Shown here in pieces: positions 27,911 to 37,402 of a stretch of DNA of 64,000 nt. Origin of the DNA: Lentibacillus sp. JNUCC-1 (lineage in GTDB: Bacteria > Bacillota > Bacilli > Bacillales > Amphibacillaceae); the NCBI RefSeq assembly GCF_009741735.1, contig NZ_WHOH01000003.1:806001-870000 (forward strand), written 5' to 3'. Under the pieces are notes generated by a model. That model saw only the letters and a program-made list of their open reading frames with translations. It ran no database searches and was not told the DNA's origin. Position numbers and translations under genes: made by a program. Position 1 is the stretch's first letter. Every line of letters begins with the position of its first letter.

Positions 27911-29401
27911 TTAAATAACAGATGTGTTTTTCTCACGTAAAGCGATTTCCGCACCGTTATCCATGCCTTGACAACCTGCGAGTAAAATAAGATCTTCTTT
28001 GCTGGTACTCATTAATGCTGCCTTAATGGCGTCTGTGAGTTCGTCGTAAAGTGACACAGAAATACGAGCTTCTGTCATGACATCCATAAATGCGTCTTCC
28101 TCTGCTTTGGTCACCACATCCCGTTTCGTTACGTTTGAGATGCTTTTAGTTGCAATAATATGAGTGAGATTCAACTCTTTGGCCCAAATTGCTATTTTCT
28201 CCGCATTTTCTCGGTTGACGACAGGACCGCGTTGACCTCTGATCGCATAAACCATATGAAGATTATTAAAGTCCATCTGAGTGAGTGTCCCCATCGTGAT
28301 ATCGATATTACCTGGATTGGCGAAGTGATCATCGACAATTTTGCAATCACCTTCATAAATGAATTGGAACCGGCGATCCACACCTTTGAAGTTTTTTAAA
28401 GCAGATTGAATCACTGAAACGGGTACTTCTGAAAGTAGAGCTGCAGTAATTGCAACCATGGAATTATAAACAGAGTGAATGCCTGGTACGGTCATATCAA
28501 CTTGGAAAGTCATTGGCTCCCAAGTAAAGGTTTCATTAACCTTTAAGGGCCGGCACAGTTTAACTGTAAAAGACGGTCGGCCGGTTGAAAGATCAAGGTT
28601 TTTGCAAACCAGATCGCCTTCATCATTATTGACACTGAACGTGACCACTTTTGCTTTGGTTTGATCGGCGAGTGAAGCTGAAATCTCATCATCCATATTT
28701 AAAATGGCGAAACTGTCTGGTTTGGCATTTTTAATTAATTTACTTTTGGCAGCGACATAGTTTTCAACAGAACCATGCGTGTCAATATGTTCTCGGCCGA
28801 TATTATTAAAAGTAACAATGTTGTAGTCAATAAAGTCATTACGGTGCATTTCTTGAGCAGCTGAAGAGACCTCCATGGTCACGTGAGAAACTTGGCTCTC
28901 AGTCATACGCTTTAAGAAATACTGTGCTTCCAGTGACTCTGGCGTGGTTAGTTCAGCAGGGTAGGAATGTTTTCCGATTTTAACATTAACCGTTCCAATA
29001 AGGCCTGTTTCAAATTGATTGGCTTCAAGAATCTCATTGATCATATATGTTGTTGATGTTTTACCGTTTGTTGCGGTTACACCGATTACGTTTAATTCCT
29101 TGGAGGGTTCATCATAAAAAAGCGAACTGACCTTAGCAAGTGCTATTCGACTATTTTCCACCTGATATTGAGGAATATCAACATCAGACTGAATCTCCTC
29201 GACAATAGCAGCTTTACATCCGCGTGAGACGGCATCCTTTAAATACTTATGGCCGTCAGTTTGGTGCCCTCGTATGCACACAAAAAGATGACCCTCTTCT
29301 ACTCTTTGGGCATGGTATGAGATGCCTGAAATATGACCATCCGCTTTAAGATGCTGTTGCTTTAAGTTTAATGTTTTTAATAAAGTATCTAATTGATCCA
29401 T
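27911..29401 (-). CDS. Second, divergent Mur ligase family protein
   Basis: 496 aa. The first two thirds are clearly MurE-like: SYHAQRVEEGHLFVCIRG, ATNGKTSTTYM (ATP loop), LTTPESLEAQYFL, EVSSAAQEMHR, AAKSKLI. The C-terminal domain is unlike MurE: the DNPR motif is missing, VDYAHTP is replaced by VDDHFANPGN, and the final LLAGKGHE is LLAGCQGMD. It therefore probably adds something other than diaminopimelate, or uses a different acceptor. 31 bp after acuC, AAAGGAG upstream of its ATG. Confidence 0.8.
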   Translation of the reverse strand: MDQLDTLLKTLNLKQQHLKADGHISGISYHAQRVEEGHLFVCIRGHQTDGHKYLKDAVSRGCKAAIVEEIQSDVDIPQYQVENSRIALAKVSSLFYDEPSKELNVIGVTATNGKTSTTYMINEILEANQFETGLIGTVNVKIGKHSYPAELTTPESLEAQYFLKRMTESQVSHVTMEVSSAAQEMHRNDFIDYNIVTFNNIGREHIDTHGSVENYVAAKSKLIKNAKPDSFAILNMDDEISASLADQTKAKVVTFSVNNDEGDLVCKNLDLSTGRPSFTVKLCRPLKVNETFTWEPMTFQVDMTVPGIHSVYNSMVAITAALLSEVPVSVIQSALKNFKGVDRRFQFIYEGDCKIVDDHFANPGNIDITMGTLTQMDFNNLHMVYAIRGQRGPVVNRENAEKIAIWAKELNLTHIIATKSISNVTKRDVVTKAEEDAFMDVMTEARISVSLYDELTDAIKAALMSTSKEDLILLAGCQGMDNGAEIALREKNTSVI

Positions 29402-29432
29402 TAGTGACGACTCCTTTCAAACGCACTTGGCT

Positions 29433-30599
29433 CTATTTACAAGTTTTACTATGAGGTGCATATTTTAATACTTGCTGTAAAGCTAGATCGTTTTTTTCAG
29501 CAATATCCGGAGCGCGGGGAATGTCTGGAACGATATTTGGTGAATCATGCCATGTGAGTGGCAATTCAACTGGAGATTTTTTATTCCAGTTACGGCACCA
29601 ACTATCGGGGAGCAATCCAGTTTGTACTTGTCCGGTTTTCATAACACTCCAGATCTGAGCCCAGGCTCGCGGTACCGCTCGCCACATATCGTAGCCGCCA
29701 CCACCTGTCGCAATCCACCGCCCATCACAATATTCGTGGGCGAGTTTATGGGCTAGAAGCGGGATGGCTTCGAATGTCTCCATAGTTGAACACAAATGCG
29801 TCAAAGGATCATACATGTGGGCATCTGCTCCATTTTGAGTCACAATTACATCTGGTTTGAAAAACTCAATGACATGTCTGAGTGCTGTTTCATAGATATG
29901 AATAAACGACGCATCCTCTGTGAAAGCATCGATCGGTACATTAAAGGTGTAGCCATGACCAGATTTAATTCCACGTTCATTAACATTCCCTGTTCCAGGA
30001 AATAGATAACGTCCGGTTTCATGTATTGATAATGTGCAGACGTCTGAATCCTCATAGAATGCCCACTGAACACCGTCACCATGGTGAGCATCTGTATCCA
30101 CATATAACACTTTCATACCATAGTTTTTTCTTATATATTCGATCGCAATAGCTCCGTCATTATAAATACAGAAGCCAGATGCTTTTCGCTTGAATCCATG
30201 GTGCAGTCCGCCGCCTAAATTGAGAGCATGATCTGCTTGTCCATTCAACACAGCATCTACGGCAGTAAGCGTACCCCCGACCAGATAACTGGAGGCTTCA
30301 TGCATATGGTCAAATACAGGGGTATCATCTGTATCAAGTCCGAAATGCATTGCTTCATTAGGAGAAAGAAGACCGGCACCTGCTTTTTTAACAGCTTCTA
30401 TATAACGTCTGTCATGAAAAAGGGCAAGCTCATCTTCGGTTGCCTTTCTCGGTGCAATAATATCCGTTTCATCAAGTAAACTGGATGTTTCAAGCAGTTC
30501 TTTTGTGAGCAGAACACGCTTTTGATTAAATGGATGATCATTATGAAAATGATACTGAAGCATGTCGGCAGAATAAATAAATTTACTCGAACACCTCAT
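29433..30599 (-). CDS. acuC: Acetoin utilization deacetylase AcuC
   Basis: 388 aa class I/II histone-deacetylase-fold enzyme. DTDAHHGDGVQWAFY holds the catalytic His pair and zinc Asp; NLGGGLHHGFKRKASGFCIYND and TQNGADAHMYDPLTH are further conserved blocks. In B. subtilis AcuC deacetylates and so reactivates acetyl-CoA synthetase AcsA. Overlaps the acuB stop by 4 bp. Confidence 0.93.
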   Translation of the reverse strand: MRCSSKFIYSADMLQYHFHNDHPFNQKRVLLTKELLETSSLLDETDIIAPRKATEDELALFHDRRYIEAVKKAGAGLLSPNEAMHFGLDTDDTPVFDHMHEASSYLVGGTLTAVDAVLNGQADHALNLGGGLHHGFKRKASGFCIYNDGAIAIEYIRKNYGMKVLYVDTDAHHGDGVQWAFYEDSDVCTLSIHETGRYLFPGTGNVNERGIKSGHGYTFNVPIDAFTEDASFIHIYETALRHVIEFFKPDVIVTQNGADAHMYDPLTHLCSTMETFEAIPLLAHKLAHEYCDGRWIATGGGGYDMWRAVPRAWAQIWSVMKTGQVQTGLLPDSWCRNWNKKSPVELPLTWHDSPNIVPDIPRAPDIAEKNDLALQQVLKYAPHSKTCK

Positions 30600-31246
30600 A
30601 GTAGGTTCCCCATCTGTTCATTCGGCCATAACAGCTCATACCCAGCCTCTCGTAAGTCTTCTATAATGGGCAGCGGGTTCATTGTTTGCACACGGAAGAC
30701 TAGAGTCTTGTAGTTAGGATCTGTCTTATACGGGTAAACTAGAAGCGAAACAATGTTTACTTTATGATGCCCGAAAACAGAGGTTACTTCTGGTAAAATA
30801 CCAGGCTTATGAGGGACTTTCACTTCAATATGTGAACTCTGCACATGGGTGCCGGTTAATTGTATAAGCGTGTAAAGCATATCTTTTTCTGTAATCATGC
30901 CAACAAGTTTGCTGTTTTGAACAACAGGGACACAGGCAAATTCCTGATCGTGAAAAATCCTCGCAATTTCTTCAACAAAATCAAGAGGGTGGACGGTCAC
31001 CACCGGATGACTCATGATGGTACTGATCGCCTTTTGCATCGCATTAGAATCTTGTTCCTTGTCAAATATAGAGGGGCTTGCGTCTCTGACATCGCGATCT
31101 GAAACGATGCCAATGACATGTTCATTTTCATCAATAATAGGGATGTGTCGAATGCGGTGAGTTTGTAAAAGACTCAAGGCTTTTTCTATTGTGGCTTCAG
31201 GCGGTAGTGTGACAACATTTGTTTTCATAATGGTTTCTACTAACAA
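30596..31246 (-). CDS. acuB: Acetoin utilization protein AcuB (CBS-ACT)
   Basis: 216 aa. Two CBS domains (IMKTNVVTLPPEATIEKAL and IMSHPVVTVHPLDFVEEIA, residues about 1-130) are followed by an ACT domain (SHIEVKVPHKPGILPEVTSVF). CBS pairs bind adenine nucleotides, so a sensory role in the acetyl-CoA synthetase acetylation switch is plausible. Directly abuts acuA upstream and overlaps acuC downstream. Confidence 0.93.
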   Translation of the reverse strand: MLVETIMKTNVVTLPPEATIEKALSLLQTHRIRHIPIIDENEHVIGIVSDRDVRDASPSIFDKEQDSNAMQKAISTIMSHPVVTVHPLDFVEEIARIFHDQEFACVPVVQNSKLVGMITEKDMLYTLIQLTGTHVQSSHIEVKVPHKPGILPEVTSVFGHHKVNIVSLLVYPYKTDPNYKTLVFRVQTMNPLPIIEDLREAGYELLWPNEQMGNLL

Positions 31247-31900
31247 TTAAAGCCCCTCCCTCATATTTCTGTATTCGTGACGTTTTAGAAAACGTAATTG
31301 ATCAAATTTCTGAAGGGCAGCTTCATCGACATTATCTCCAATTCGCACCATCAAACAGTTAGCAGGATGTGATATGATCTCCGGATCGTCTGTTGGAGCG
31401 GGTTTTAAACCACCCTTGGCCATCATCTTTTCCATCATTTTTCGGTAGTCCCAGATACTAAGTCTGGAACCGTCTAAATCCCAGTGCCAGTAATATTCTG
31501 TAGAGATCACAATGTAGTTCTCCATGTAATCATCTAACATTGCAACCTCAAGCAATCCCGAAGCTACTTTCGCACCTCGGTAGGCGGGGATTACTTCCAC
31601 GGCGCCAAGAACGATTAATTCTTCCATGTTAAATTCGGACCAGCGTTCAAGTGGATCAGGATGTAAAAAGGTCACATAGCCAACAATGGTATGTTCGGTT
31701 CGTGCGATGATAATACGACCTTCAGGGAAGTCAGCAATACCTTTTAGTGCATCAAATTGTTTGGCTGCAGGTCGAAATGCTGTCAGGTGCTCATGAAACC
31801 CATATTGACTCATAACTTCTTTTGAAACCGGACCTTCAATGATGATCGTTTCATTTTCTGTTTTTCTTTCGATGGCATAATGTGTTTTTATATGATCCAT
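31247..31900 (-). CDS. acuA: Acetyltransferase AcuA (GNAT)
   Basis: 217 aa. GNAT core: VGYVTFLHPDPLERW, VLGAVEVIPAYRGAKVASGLLE (acetyl-CoA binding Q/R-x-x-G-x-A type loop). AcuA acetylates and inactivates AcsA in B. subtilis. GGTGGTG precedes the ATG. A TATAAT box about 35 bp upstream could start the whole minus-strand run. No acsA is visible next to it; a PBP gene lies there instead. Confidence 0.92.
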   Translation of the reverse strand: MDHIKTHYAIERKTENETIIIEGPVSKEVMSQYGFHEHLTAFRPAAKQFDALKGIADFPEGRIIIARTEHTIVGYVTFLHPDPLERWSEFNMEELIVLGAVEVIPAYRGAKVASGLLEVAMLDDYMENYIVISTEYYWHWDLDGSRLSIWDYRKMMEKMMAKGGLKPAPTDDPEIISHPANCLMVRIGDNVDEAALQKFDQLRFLKRHEYRNMREGL

Positions 31901-31978
31901 TTCGTCACCACCTAGATCATGATATTGTATCCATTATACAGGAATAAGGTAAGAACGTTTAGCCATAAGCTAAAAATG

Positions 31979-32012
31979 ATAAAACAACTGCCCCAAAAAG
32001 GGCAGTTGTTTG
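31979..32012 (-). terminator. Terminator of the class A PBP gene
   Basis: Stem AACAACTGCCC and complement with a short loop; on the minus strand it is followed by a T-rich stretch. It sits immediately after the PBP stop. Confidence 0.75.
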
Positions 32013-32022
32013 ACGCTGCAGA

Positions 32023-35000
32023 TTAAGATTTTTCTTTTTTGTTTTTATTACCATTGTTTTGGTCGCTTTTAGAGCCGTTGTTGCCTCCATTGCCAGAGCC
32101 ACCATTGTCGTCTCCGCCGCCGGAGCCACCATTGCCGTCTCCATTACCGGAGTCGTTTCCGCCGCCGGAGCCACCATTGTCGTCTCCATTACCAGAGCCG
32201 TTTCCGTCACCGGAGCCACCATTGTTGCCTCCATTACCAGACCCGTTTCCGTTGCCAGATCCACCATTGTTCGTTCCGCCGTTGTTATGATTGTTACCAT
32301 CTTTGTTCTTATCTTTATTTTTGTCTTTGTTTTGATCCGGCTTTTCTTTTTTATCGTCTTTGGTTTCCGTTAAAGACCCCACTTTGACCGTATTGGATGG
32401 ATCAGAGACATTTCCGAAGTAGTCTACAGCAACAACTCGGTAAATCCCTTTTTGTCCAGAAATTGAGTAGGCTGTATCTGTTGATTGACCAATTTTAGTA
32501 AAAGAACCGCCTGGCTGACTGGCTCTGTAAATATAGTAGCCAATGATATTATTACTCATCGGTTTTTTCCATACCAGCTTTCCCCCTGTGGATTTAAGTC
32601 CGGGTGGGGCTGAAGGCGCTTTTCCGTCGTTTTTTAACTGGTTGCTAAAATTTGTGTTTGGAATTCCGATCTTCTTCCAAGCTTCCGGATTTAATTTGGA
32701 GTAGATGTCGGTTAAGTCGTCAAGTTTGTCGTAGCCTTTCCGCTTCAAAAATTCTGGGTTAAACATCACACCGTCTCCTTTAACAAACGATTGTGGTGTA
32801 TTCGGACCTGCAATTACTGCCCGACCATCAACCATAACATAAGAACCTGTGACTAAACTGTCATCTTCTTCTTTTGGTGCATATTTCGCGTTGAACAGAT
32901 CCGTTTTCACAAGGCCAACCTTTTGACATAAATCAGAAGGGAGCATGCCTGATACCGCGCAGTAACTTCTCTCAACAATGCCGTCCGGACGCTGGAATCT
33001 TTCATCTGGTAAGACGAGTTCAGGAGCCACATCGGCAGCTGCATTGACTAAGGTTGCCCATAGTAATCCGCTTCGTTTGTAATATGGCATGTAACCTTGA
33101 AAATCAAGGCTCTTTTGATATTGATAGCCCATCCAAGTGCCAAACGTAATGTTCGGATTCCCTCCTACAAACCAAACATCGGAAGTATCTTGAGATGTGC
33201 CGGATTTTCCAAACCAGTCGATGTTTTTATTGTTGAGATAAGACTGGGCGTACACACCTGTACCGTCATTCATAACGTCACGCAGCATATCCATGAGTAA
33301 ATAATTGGTCTGAGGAGAAAATACGTCATTCTGCTTCACTTCGTGTTCGTAAATGACATCCCCTTCTTTGGTTGTGATCTTATCAATCATATAAGTGTCT
33401 TTAAACTTACCATTGTTGGAAATGGTACTAAACGCATTCACATTATCCTCTACTGTAACCCCATGACTAGTTGCCCCAATTGCAAGGGAAAGATGCGAGT
33501 ACTCATCTTCTCCTAACGTATTAATACCCATTGGTTTTAAATATTGGTCAACGATGTTCTCATCGTTGATTTTACCGTAAGTTTTAATAGCAGGTATATT
33601 GATTGAGTTGGCCAAGGCATGGCGTGCTGAAACCATACCGGAAAAGGATTTTGTTACGTTTTGTGGAGTATATCCTTCGCGACCTGGAAACGTTGTTTTT
33701 GCATCCAAAATAGGGGACCCTGGTTGAACTTCCCCTTTTTCCATAGCGGGCCCGTATACGAGTAATGGCTTCATCGTACTGCCATTGGACCTCACTCTTG
33801 TTGTGAAGTTGACTTGATTTTCTTGGTCATAGCCGCGTCCTCCCACAAAAGCAATCGTTCTGCCTGTACTGTTGTCAATCATGTATGCGCCCACTTCGAC
33901 ACGTTGTTTAATCTTGAATGTTTCATCTCCAAGCTTAATCTTACCTTCCCAGTCAGGACCGTAGTGTTCAAAGTTTTGGGCGGCTTTTTGCAATGCGTCA
34001 TATATCCCCTTATTAATGGTAGAGTGGATTTGATAGCCATTGCGTCGCAGATTTCGTTCTGCCATAATATCGTATTTTTCATTTAGATCTTCATCATTGC
34101 TCAGATCATCCAATGTATAGCCATCTTTGTCTGCTAGGACTTCCTTTATAATATCTTGTGCTCTGTCTTGTAATTCAAATGTCAAATACGGATATTTTTC
34201 CAGGGCAGCGGTTTGTTTGCTGGTGAAATCTTGAGTCAGGTCATAGGCCAATGCGTCTTTATATTCTTTTTCGCTGATGTATTCTTCCTCATACATGCGC
34301 TGCAACACAGCTTCCATACGTCTTAACCCAGGTTCGAGCGCTTCTTTACTTTTTAAACCGCCATGGTTTTTAAAAGGTGTGTAGGCATAAGGGTTTTTTG
34401 GAAGACCAGCCAAAAAGGCAGCCTGTGGCAGGGTCAGGTCTTTTGCATCTACACCAAAGACCCCTTTTGCAGCTGTTTGCACCCCGGCAATGTTCTGTCC
34501 CGAAGCCTCACGCCCATATGGTACAACATTAAGATAAGCTTCCAGAATTTCATCTTTATCAAAGAAATTTTCCAGTCGCATGGCGAGGAGAATCTCTTTT
34601 GCTTTTCTCTCGAATGAAACTTCATTTGTTAGTATTTGATTTTTGATGAGCTGTTGTGTGAGTGTACTGCCCCCCGATTTGGATGATGAATTGGTGGCTT
34701 CCTGAACGAGAGCGCGTAAAATAGCCTTTGGAACAATGCCATTATGTGTTCTGAAATACTCGTCTTCCGTAGCAATAACGGCATTAATCAACTTGTCTGA
34801 TACCTGGTCAAGCTTAATCTCATCGCGGTGTAAGTCTGAATTGACATCACCAAAATAAATATTATTGTCAAAGTATAAGGTCGATGTTTCTTCGTAATCG
34901 TAAATCGCTTGTTCCATATCAGAAGCGGCTCTGACGGGTTCATCCTTAACGAGAGAGGCAAAATAGCCAACACCGATACCGCCGGCGAAAAAGATCCCGA

Positions 35001-35139
35001 TGAAACCAACAATCAGGAAAAATAAGACTACGTTCCACGCAATATCGTACGTGATACGGGAATACCGCTGTATTTTTCCTGTATGCCATATCGTCAGCCA
35101 TTTTTCTTTATATTTATGATATAATTGTTTTAAATCCAC
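32023..35139 (-). CDS. Class A penicillin-binding protein (PBP1A family) with FN3 domain and Gly/Asn-rich tail
   Basis: 1038 aa from the GTG at 35139, which has AGGAGG 7 nt upstream; ATG 35163 lies before that site. Cytoplasmic basic start, one membrane helix, then a GT51 transglycosylase domain (TEDEYFRTHNGI, GGSTLTQQLIKN). The transpeptidase domain has STMK as the SxxK serine and KSGTS. A fibronectin type III-like module (KSTGGKLVWKKPMSNNIIGYYIYRAS) and about 85 residues of G/N/D/S repeats close the protein. It polymerises and cross-links peptidoglycan. Confidence 0.92.
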   Translation of the reverse strand: MDLKQLYHKYKEKWLTIWHTGKIQRYSRITYDIAWNVVLFFLIVGFIGIFFAGGIGVGYFASLVKDEPVRAASDMEQAIYDYEETSTLYFDNNIYFGDVNSDLHRDEIKLDQVSDKLINAVIATEDEYFRTHNGIVPKAILRALVQEATNSSSKSGGSTLTQQLIKNQILTNEVSFERKAKEILLAMRLENFFDKDEILEAYLNVVPYGREASGQNIAGVQTAAKGVFGVDAKDLTLPQAAFLAGLPKNPYAYTPFKNHGGLKSKEALEPGLRRMEAVLQRMYEEEYISEKEYKDALAYDLTQDFTSKQTAALEKYPYLTFELQDRAQDIIKEVLADKDGYTLDDLSNDEDLNEKYDIMAERNLRRNGYQIHSTINKGIYDALQKAAQNFEHYGPDWEGKIKLGDETFKIKQRVEVGAYMIDNSTGRTIAFVGGRGYDQENQVNFTTRVRSNGSTMKPLLVYGPAMEKGEVQPGSPILDAKTTFPGREGYTPQNVTKSFSGMVSARHALANSINIPAIKTYGKINDENIVDQYLKPMGINTLGEDEYSHLSLAIGATSHGVTVEDNVNAFSTISNNGKFKDTYMIDKITTKEGDVIYEHEVKQNDVFSPQTNYLLMDMLRDVMNDGTGVYAQSYLNNKNIDWFGKSGTSQDTSDVWFVGGNPNITFGTWMGYQYQKSLDFQGYMPYYKRSGLLWATLVNAAADVAPELVLPDERFQRPDGIVERSYCAVSGMLPSDLCQKVGLVKTDLFNAKYAPKEEDDSLVTGSYVMVDGRAVIAGPNTPQSFVKGDGVMFNPEFLKRKGYDKLDDLTDIYSKLNPEAWKKIGIPNTNFSNQLKNDGKAPSAPPGLKSTGGKLVWKKPMSNNIIGYYIYRASQPGGSFTKIGQSTDTAYSISGQKGIYRVVAVDYFGNVSDPSNTVKVGSLTETKDDKKEKPDQNKDKNKDKNKDGNNHNNGGTNNGGSGNGNGSGNGGNNGGSGDGNGSGNGDDNGGSGGGNDSGNGDGNGGSGGGDDNGGSGNGGNNGSKSDQNNGNKNKKEKS

Positions 35140-35225
35140 GATAATACCTCCTAAAAGCTTCATTCGTATTATAGCATAATTTCATTCGTGGACACAGAAT
35201 ATTTTTGTTGATTGGAGTGTGGAAC

Positions 35226-36503
35226 ATGGACATATTAGAGGATCTTGAACAAAGAGGCTTAATTAATCAAACAACAGACCGTGAAGGGTTGGAGAAAAAA
35301 CTCGCTAAAGAAGAAGTTACATTGTATTGTGGGTTCGATCCTACAGGTGACAGTTTACATATCGGGCATTTGGTGCCTCTCACGATGCTGAAACGTTTTC
35401 AAAAAGCAGGACATAAACCAATTGCTTTGGTCGGCGGTGGCACAGGTATGATAGGAGATCCTAGCGGTCGCTCCAGCGAACGCTCGTTGAATACGACAGA
35501 GGTTGTTAAAGGCTATAGTGAAAAAATCAGGCAACAGATTCATAACATTTTAGGCGTGGATGATCCTGTCGAAGAAAACCCAGTTGTCGTGCGCAACAAT
35601 CATGATTGGTTGTCTCAAATGACGGTAATTGATTTCCTGCGTGATGCCGGAAAACACTTTGGTGTGAATTACATGCTCGGGAAGGAATCTGTTTCAGCAC
35701 GGATCGATCAGGGCATCTCATACACAGAGTTCAGTTATATGATCTTACAATCACTCGATTACCTGAAACTGTATGAAGAAGAGAATTGTACTTTACAAAT
35801 CGGTGGCAGCGATCAATGGGGTAATATTACAGCAGGTATGGAACTGATTCGCAGGTCTAGAGAGGATCAAGCAGAGGAAATCAATGTATATGGTTTAACA
35901 GTCCCCCTCATAACCAAGGCAGATGGTACCAAATTTGGCAAAACTGCTGGCGGAGCCATTTGGCTTGATGGTGAAAAAACCACACCTTATGAATTTTATC
36001 AGTTTTGGATTAATACAGACGACAGGGATGTCATTAAGTTTCTGCATTACTTTACATTCCTGACAGCTGAAGAGATAGAGGAGCTTGTGTGGGAAGTCAC
36101 TAATCAACCAGGCAAACGTGTGGCTCAAAAGCGGCTTGCTGAAGAAATGACTCGGAGTATCCATGGGGATGCAGCGCTTGAACAAGCCCAAAAAATTACC
36201 GGTGCCTTGTTTAGCGGGGAATTATCCAATTTGACAGCCGATGAGATCAAACAAGGTTTTAAGGATGTGCCTGCAAGTGATATGACTAAAGCGGACATGC
36301 CGTTGGTTGACTTGCTTGTAGATGCAAACATTTCATCTTCAAAACGTCAGGCGCGGGAAGATATCAATAACGGCGCCATCTACATTAATGGGCAGCGGAA
36401 TCAGGAAGTTGCCTATGTTGTCACAGAACAGGATCGTATAGAAGATCAGTTTATGATCGTGAGACGCGGCAAGAAAAAATACTTTATGATTAGATTCATA
36501 TAA
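35226..36503 (+). CDS. tyrS: Tyrosyl-tRNA synthetase
   Basis: 425 aa class I synthetase. HIGH-type motif HIGHLVPLT, tyrosine pocket around GGSDQWGN, KMSKS variant KFGKT, and a C-terminal S4 domain (RQAREDINNGAIYING). Start 35226 follows GGAGTG; ATG 35205 is upstream of it. The leader is too short for a T-box riboswitch, unlike many Firmicute tyrS genes. Confidence 0.95.
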   Translation: MDILEDLEQRGLINQTTDREGLEKKLAKEEVTLYCGFDPTGDSLHIGHLVPLTMLKRFQKAGHKPIALVGGGTGMIGDPSGRSSERSLNTTEVVKGYSEKIRQQIHNILGVDDPVEENPVVVRNNHDWLSQMTVIDFLRDAGKHFGVNYMLGKESVSARIDQGISYTEFSYMILQSLDYLKLYEEENCTLQIGGSDQWGNITAGMELIRRSREDQAEEINVYGLTVPLITKADGTKFGKTAGGAIWLDGEKTTPYEFYQFWINTDDRDVIKFLHYFTFLTAEEIEELVWEVTNQPGKRVAQKRLAEEMTRSIHGDAALEQAQKITGALFSGELSNLTADEIKQGFKDVPASDMTKADMPLVDLLVDANISSSKRQAREDINNGAIYINGQRNQEVAYVVTEQDRIEDQFMIVRRGKKKYFMIRFI

Positions 36504-36510
36504 AATAATG

Positions 36511-36545
36511 CCCTTGAATCCAACAGATTCAAGGGCTAAACTTTT
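36511..36545 (+). terminator. Terminator-like hairpin after tyrS
   Basis: CCCTTGAATC (36511-36520) and complement (36526-36535), 5-nt loop, then CTAAACTTTTT. The T-tract is offset, so it may be a weak first terminator. Confidence 0.55.
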
Positions 36546-36558
36546 TAAAGTCTGGTAC

Positions 36559-36600
36559 ACAAAACCCCAATTCCATATCAAAAGGAATTGGGGTTTTGTT
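36559..36600. terminator. Strong bidirectional terminator between tyrS and rpsD
   Basis: 14-bp stem AAAACCCCAATTCC (36561-36574) and complement (36584-36597), 9-nt loop, with A-run and T-run on either side. Serves both convergent genes. Confidence 0.88.
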
Positions 36601-36610
36601 AACACCTTTA

Positions 36611-37213
36611 TTAACGTGAGTAGAATTCAACGATAAGAGCTTCGTTGATTTCTGCAGGAAGTTCTGCACGCTCAGGATAGCGATTGTACGTTCCTTCAAG
36701 GTTATTTTCGTCGAAAGTCAAGTATTCTGGAACAAAGTTATTAACTTCGATGGCTTCTTTGATTGTGTCAAGGTTTTGTGAACGTTCACGCAATCCGATA
36801 GCCTGACCAGGTTTCACACGGTATGATGGAATGTCCACACGCTTTCCATCAACAGTTACATGACCATGGTTAACGAGCTGACGAGCTTGTTTACGTGTAC
36901 GGGCAAGACCTAAACGGTATACAAGGTTATCAAGACGTGACTCAAGAAGAATCATGAAGTTCTCACCATGAACACCTTGCATTTTGCCTGCACTGTCAAA
37001 CAAGTTGCGGAATTGACGTTCGTTCAGACCGTACATGAAACGCAATTTTTGCTTTTCTTGAAGCTGAAGACCGTATTCCGAGATTTTTCTGCGCGTGTTA
37101 GCGCCATGTTGACCAGGCGGGTAAGGACGACGATCAATTTCTTTACCGGTGCCTGTTAATGATATGCCGAGACGGCGGGACTTTTTCCAAACTGATCCTG
37201 TAAAACGAGACAT
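36611..37213 (-). CDS. rpsD: 30S ribosomal protein S4
   Basis: 200 aa, the Firmicute length without the zinc-binding cysteines. [15 protein letters not shown] start, [17 protein letters not shown] and an S4 domain ([31 protein letters not shown]). S4 initiates 30S assembly. AAAGGAGG upstream of the ATG. In Bacillus it is a single-gene unit under autoregulation. Confidence 0.96.
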   Translation of the reverse strand: MSRFTGSVWKKSRRLGISLTGTGKEIDRRPYPPGQHGANTRRKISEYGLQLQEKQKLRFMYGLNERQFRNLFDSAGKMQGVHGENFMILLESRLDNLVYRLGLARTRKQARQLVNHGHVTVDGKRVDIPSYRVKPGQAIGLRERSQNLDTIKEAIEVNNFVPEYLTFDENNLEGTYNRYPERAELPAEINEALIVEFYSR

Positions 37214-37395
37214 TGGATTTGTCCTCCTTTATTGTTTTATTCGCATAAAATAAAACCGCATGTGCCTTACACTGTGCATTTTGTTTTCATGTACCATCGC
37301 TCCAGCAGCAAAGAGTTACACGATACACCTCTTAAAGACGGAGGAACAAAATGACCTCAGACGCAGGTACATTCAAGCTACTGTTTATTTTACAC
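37214..37395 (-). promoter_or_regulatory. rpsD leader, candidate S4 autoregulatory RNA
   Basis: From the promoter at 37403-37431 the transcript has an untranslated leader of about 180 nt before rpsD. B. subtilis rpsD is known to be repressed by S4 through its leader. The sequence contains several short complementary segments, but I cannot confirm the fold. I see no convincing gene in this 350-bp spacer on either strand. Confidence 0.5.
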
Positions 37396-37402
37396 AACGT
37401 CT

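Noticed and set aside
32039..32373. Long Pro/Ser/Leu- and Val/Ala-rich readings opposite the PBP tail
   Set aside because: They are shadows of the Gly/Asn-rich repeat in the PBP gene.
35164..35225. T-box riboswitch before tyrS
   Set aside because: The gap to the divergent PBP gene is under 90 bp, with no room for a T-box structure.
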